Below are positions 6,048 to 8,041 of a stretch of DNA of 8,041 bases, in pieces; the stretch's first letter is position 1, and each line of letters begins with the position of its first letter. This DNA is from Bacteroidales bacterium UBA5266. GTDB lineage: Bacteria > Bacteroidota > Bacteroidia > Bacteroidales > WCHB1-69. The notes below the pieces were generated by a model. That model saw only the letters and a list, made by a program, of their open reading frames with translations. It was not told the DNA's origin and searched no databases. The position numbers and the translations under genes were made by a program. The stretch spans positions 1 to 8,041 of the forward strand of contig DHTG01000095.1 of assembly GCA_002411545.1 (NCBI GenBank). The letters run 5' to 3'.

Positions 6048-7010
6048 ATGGATAAAATATTAGTAATAGGTGCTGCTGGACAAATCGGTTCGGAATTGAT
6101 ATTAAGTCTACGGAAAATATACGGCAATGATCAGGTGGTAGGATCGGACAAACGTTCGGATCTTCCGGCAGAGATTATACACTCCGGACCTTTCGAAACA
6201 TTAGATGTACTTAACAAAGAAGCCATGTCTTCGGTCTGCAAAAAACACGACATTAATATAATTGTTAATTTGGCAGCCATTTTATCCGCTGTAGGGGAAC
6301 AACATCCGAAATTAGCTTGGGATGTCAATATGAACGGATTGATGAATGTGTTGGATCTTGCCTTAGAGATGAAAATGAAACAAGTGTTTGTCCCCAGTTC
6401 CATAGCCGCTTTCGGTCCCGGTACTCCTCTGGATATGGCACCGCAAGACACCATTTTGCGACCCACAACCATGTATGGAGTAACAAAAGTAGCCGGAGAA
6501 TTATTGGGCGATTACTATGTAAAACGTTTCGGTTTAGATGTCAGAGGAGTTCGTTTCCCGGGCATTATCAGCCATGCCACCTTACCCGGCGGCGGAACCA
6601 CCGACTATGCCGTCGCTATTTATTACGACGCTATCAAACACAAAAAATACACCTGCTTCGTCAACGAAAAAACCAAACTCCCCATGATGTATATGCCCGA
6701 CTGTATCAAAGCCGTTACTGATTTGATGCAAGCCGATTTCTCCAAATTAAAACATCACAATGGCTTTAATGTAGCCTCGATGAGTTTTACCCCGGTTGAA
6801 ATAACCGAATCCATAAAAAAACGCATACCCGAATTCAGCATTGATTATAAACCCGACTTCCGTCAAGCCATAGCCGATTCATGGCCGGACGATCTTGACG
6901 ATACCGCCGCCCGCGAAGAATGGGGATGGAATCCTACCTACAATCTCGAACTTATGACAGAAGATATGTTGAAAAACCTGAAAATTAAATTCGAAAAAGG
7001 ATTATTCTAA
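6048..7010 (+). CDS. tdh: L-threonine 3-dehydrogenase, SDR/epimerase-like type
   Basis: Oxidises L-threonine with NAD+ to 2-amino-3-ketobutyrate, the substrate of the divergent kbl product. At 320 residues it belongs to the short-chain dehydrogenase/epimerase-like threonine dehydrogenases known from Flavobacterium frigidimaris, Cupriavidus and animals, not the zinc-dependent MDR enzyme of E. coli. It shows the Rossmann glycine motif VIGAAGQIGSEL (6-17), NLAAILSAVGE (74-84), VPSSIAAFGP with the likely catalytic Ser117 or Ser118 (115-124), and YGVTKVAGE with Tyr143 and Lys147 (143-151). RGVRFPGIIS (166-175), the segment around GGGTTDYA (181-188) and the C-terminal SWPDDLDDTAAREEWGW (278-294) are characteristic of this subgroup. 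The ATG at 6048 is chosen because the earlier ATG at 6044 is out of frame and stops after three codons. A strong terminator follows, so the gene is monocistronic. Confidence 0.95.
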   Translation: MDKILVIGAAGQIGSELILSLRKIYGNDQVVGSDKRSDLPAEIIHSGPFETLDVLNKEAMSSVCKKHDINIIVNLAAILSAVGEQHPKLAWDVNMNGLMNVLDLALEMKMKQVFVPSSIAAFGPGTPLDMAPQDTILRPTTMYGVTKVAGELLGDYYVKRFGLDVRGVRFPGIISHATLPGGGTTDYAVAIYYDAIKHKKYTCFVNEKTKLPMMYMPDCIKAVTDLMQADFSKLKHHNGFNVASMSFTPVEITESIKKRIPEFSIDYKPDFRQAIADSWPDDLDDTAAREEWGWNPTYNLELMTEDMLKNLKIKFEKGLF

Positions 7011-7031
7011 AACATATCCTATATATGATAT

Positions 7032-7064
7032 AAGAGGGGGGTGTTTTCACTTCCCTCTTTTTTT
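7032..7064 (+). terminator. Strong intrinsic terminator of tdh
   Basis: AAGAGGG (7032-7038) pairs with CCCTCTT (7053-7059). The helix continues inward through two G-U pairs and GTG/CAC (7041-7043 with 7048-7050) to a TTTT loop, 12 pairs in all. A T run to 7064 follows. It lies 21 bp past the tdh stop and isolates tdh from the downstream outer-membrane gene. Confidence 0.93.
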
Positions 7065-7199
7065 ACCTCTCGTTTAAAAATATTCTTCCCGTTAATGCCA
7101 TTCCAAAAACAATGACAAATTTTGGCTTCATTTTATAGAGCAAATGAAATATCCTATTTATATATATGAATATCAACAAGTAAAATTTATGATAAAATG

Positions 7200-7229
7200 T
7201 TTGACTTAATATAAAAAAGCGTATTTTTG
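7200..7229 (+). promoter_or_regulatory. Promoter of the outer-membrane beta-barrel gene
   Basis: TTTG (7200-7203) is followed after 18 nt by TATTTTTG (7222-7229), exact matches to both Bacteroidota elements. Spacing and -7 sequence are the same as in the DUF2007 promoter. The start would be near 7236, giving a leader of about 65 nt. The leader carries an ATG at 7258 in another frame that stops after three codons, probably without meaning. Confidence 0.65.
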
Positions 7230-7301
7230 CCTTCGAAAATGTATAAATTCTAAAACCATGAGTATGTGAATGGATTTACTCTTTAAAAAATTGTTAATAT
7301 T

Positions 7302-8041
7302 ATGAATACAAAAAAAATAATCATTTGTTTAATATATTTTGCTTTTATGACATTTCAATTGTCAGCGCAAAAAGGCAGTTGGACTATCGGATTAAATTCC
7401 GGATTAAGGGGGGAATTGTTTGATGCTTCGCAACATTATAGATTATATTTTTTTGGAAATAAAATTTCTTTTCCTCCCATTGAATTCAATCTTGCCTATG
7501 GAATTAATGATAATTTTTTTATTGAAACCGGGATTACTTACATTGAAACCAAAACAAATTGGGGATTTGGAACCATTGATTGGGGCATGGAAGGAAGATA
7601 TTGTGCTCAATATAAGTTATATAGTTCTTTGCAATTACCTGTAAATTTGAAATATAATCTTCCGCTTTTTCACAGTAGATTTCATCTTTTTACCAAAGTT
7701 GGATTAAACATTCAAATACCTCTTCAAAAAATAAGAAATTTGAATTTCAATGCTGATCCGGTATATATGGAATACAACGGGTATTCATATAAACTTGAAT
7801 ATAACCTCGATATTACTGCTCCAAATCATCCTATTAATTTTTTAATTTCTACCGGTATAGGATGTAACTATCAATTTAAAAACGGTATAGGAATAAGTTT
7901 GTTTGGTGAATACTTTACGGGATTACGTACTATGGCAAACATACGTATTCTGTATACACTTGTAAACATGGATATAGGACTTTCTCCGGATTGGTATGAT
8001 GATGAATATATTACCTATCGTGGTGATTATTGGTATGCAGG
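7302..8041 (+). CDS. Outer-membrane beta-barrel protein, 3' end beyond the window
   Basis: The frame is open for 246 codons from the ATG at 7302 to the window edge. The N terminus is a clear Sec signal peptide: NTKK, a hydrophobic core IIICLIYFAFMTF, then LSA at 20-22 before Gln23, the usual cleavage context in Bacteroidota. The mature part is a series of amphipathic segments alternating aromatic and polar residues, for example FNLAYGINDNFFIETGITYIE, RFHLFTKVGLNIQ and GIGISLFGEYFTG, separated by turns rich in Asn, Gly and Asp. This is the pattern of a small barrel of the PorT/OmpA-like outer-membrane beta-barrel superfamily. No plug domain, TonB box or lipobox is visible. The ligand or partner is unknown. 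Codons are more A/T-rich than in tdh next to it. The missing part is probably short if the protein is a typical small barrel. Confidence 0.8.
   Translation, partial: MNTKKIIICLIYFAFMTFQLSAQKGSWTIGLNSGLRGELFDASQHYRLYFFGNKISFPPIEFNLAYGINDNFFIETGITYIETKTNWGFGTIDWGMEGRYCAQYKLYSSLQLPVNLKYNLPLFHSRFHLFTKVGLNIQIPLQKIRNLNFNADPVYMEYNGYSYKLEYNLDITAPNHPINFLISTGIGCNYQFKNGIGISLFGEYFTGLRTMANIRILYTLVNMDIGLSPDWYDDEYITYRGDYWYA

Noticed and set aside
7144..7209. Small 21-codon open frame before the outer-membrane gene
   Set aside because: It overlaps the -33 element of that gene's promoter, has no promoter or homology of its own, and is short enough to be chance.

Overview
The window (roughly 36-37% G+C by eye) looks like an ordinary chromosomal stretch of a Bacteroidota bacterium, probably Bacteroidales or a close relative. 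The evidence is the protein families present, genes without Shine-Dalgarno sequences behind A/T-rich leaders, and several promoters of the Bacteroidota type (TTTG, 18-22 nt, TAnnTTTG). I found no transposase, integrase, CRISPR array, tRNA, rRNA or phage gene.

Layout from left to right. Bases 1-863 are A/T-rich and hold no convincing complete gene: a possible 3' end of a membrane-protein gene (2-169), a small hairpin terminator (203-226) and a short heptamer repeat (798-828). Next, on the minus strand, is a membrane-anchored S41 C-terminal processing protease (864-2486). Divergent from it on the plus strand is a PaaI-like hotdog thioesterase (2786-3265). The thioesterase converges on a minus-strand pair, a DUF2007 protein followed by a DUF4392/D-glutamate cyclase family protein (4397 down to 3262), and the two convergent reading frames share a TTAA at their stops. 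A strong terminator at 4471-4502 closes the minus-strand gene kbl (4514-5704). A 343-bp control region separates kbl from the divergent plus-strand gene tdh (6048-7010), which ends in a strong terminator. The window closes inside an outer-membrane beta-barrel gene (7302 onward) that has a clear signal peptide and its own promoter.

The functional core is the divergent kbl/tdh pair. Tdh oxidises L-threonine to 2-amino-3-ketobutyrate and Kbl cleaves this with CoA to glycine and acetyl-CoA, a complete threonine-to-glycine route. The most interesting non-coding signals lie between these two genes: a 16-nt word shared (15 of 16) by both promoters and palindromic around the -7 element, a nested inverted repeat midway between the promoters, and a foldable leader just before the tdh start. 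No gene system here looks undescribed; the novelty, if any, is in the control of threonine catabolism and in the little-studied DUF2007/DUF4392 pair.
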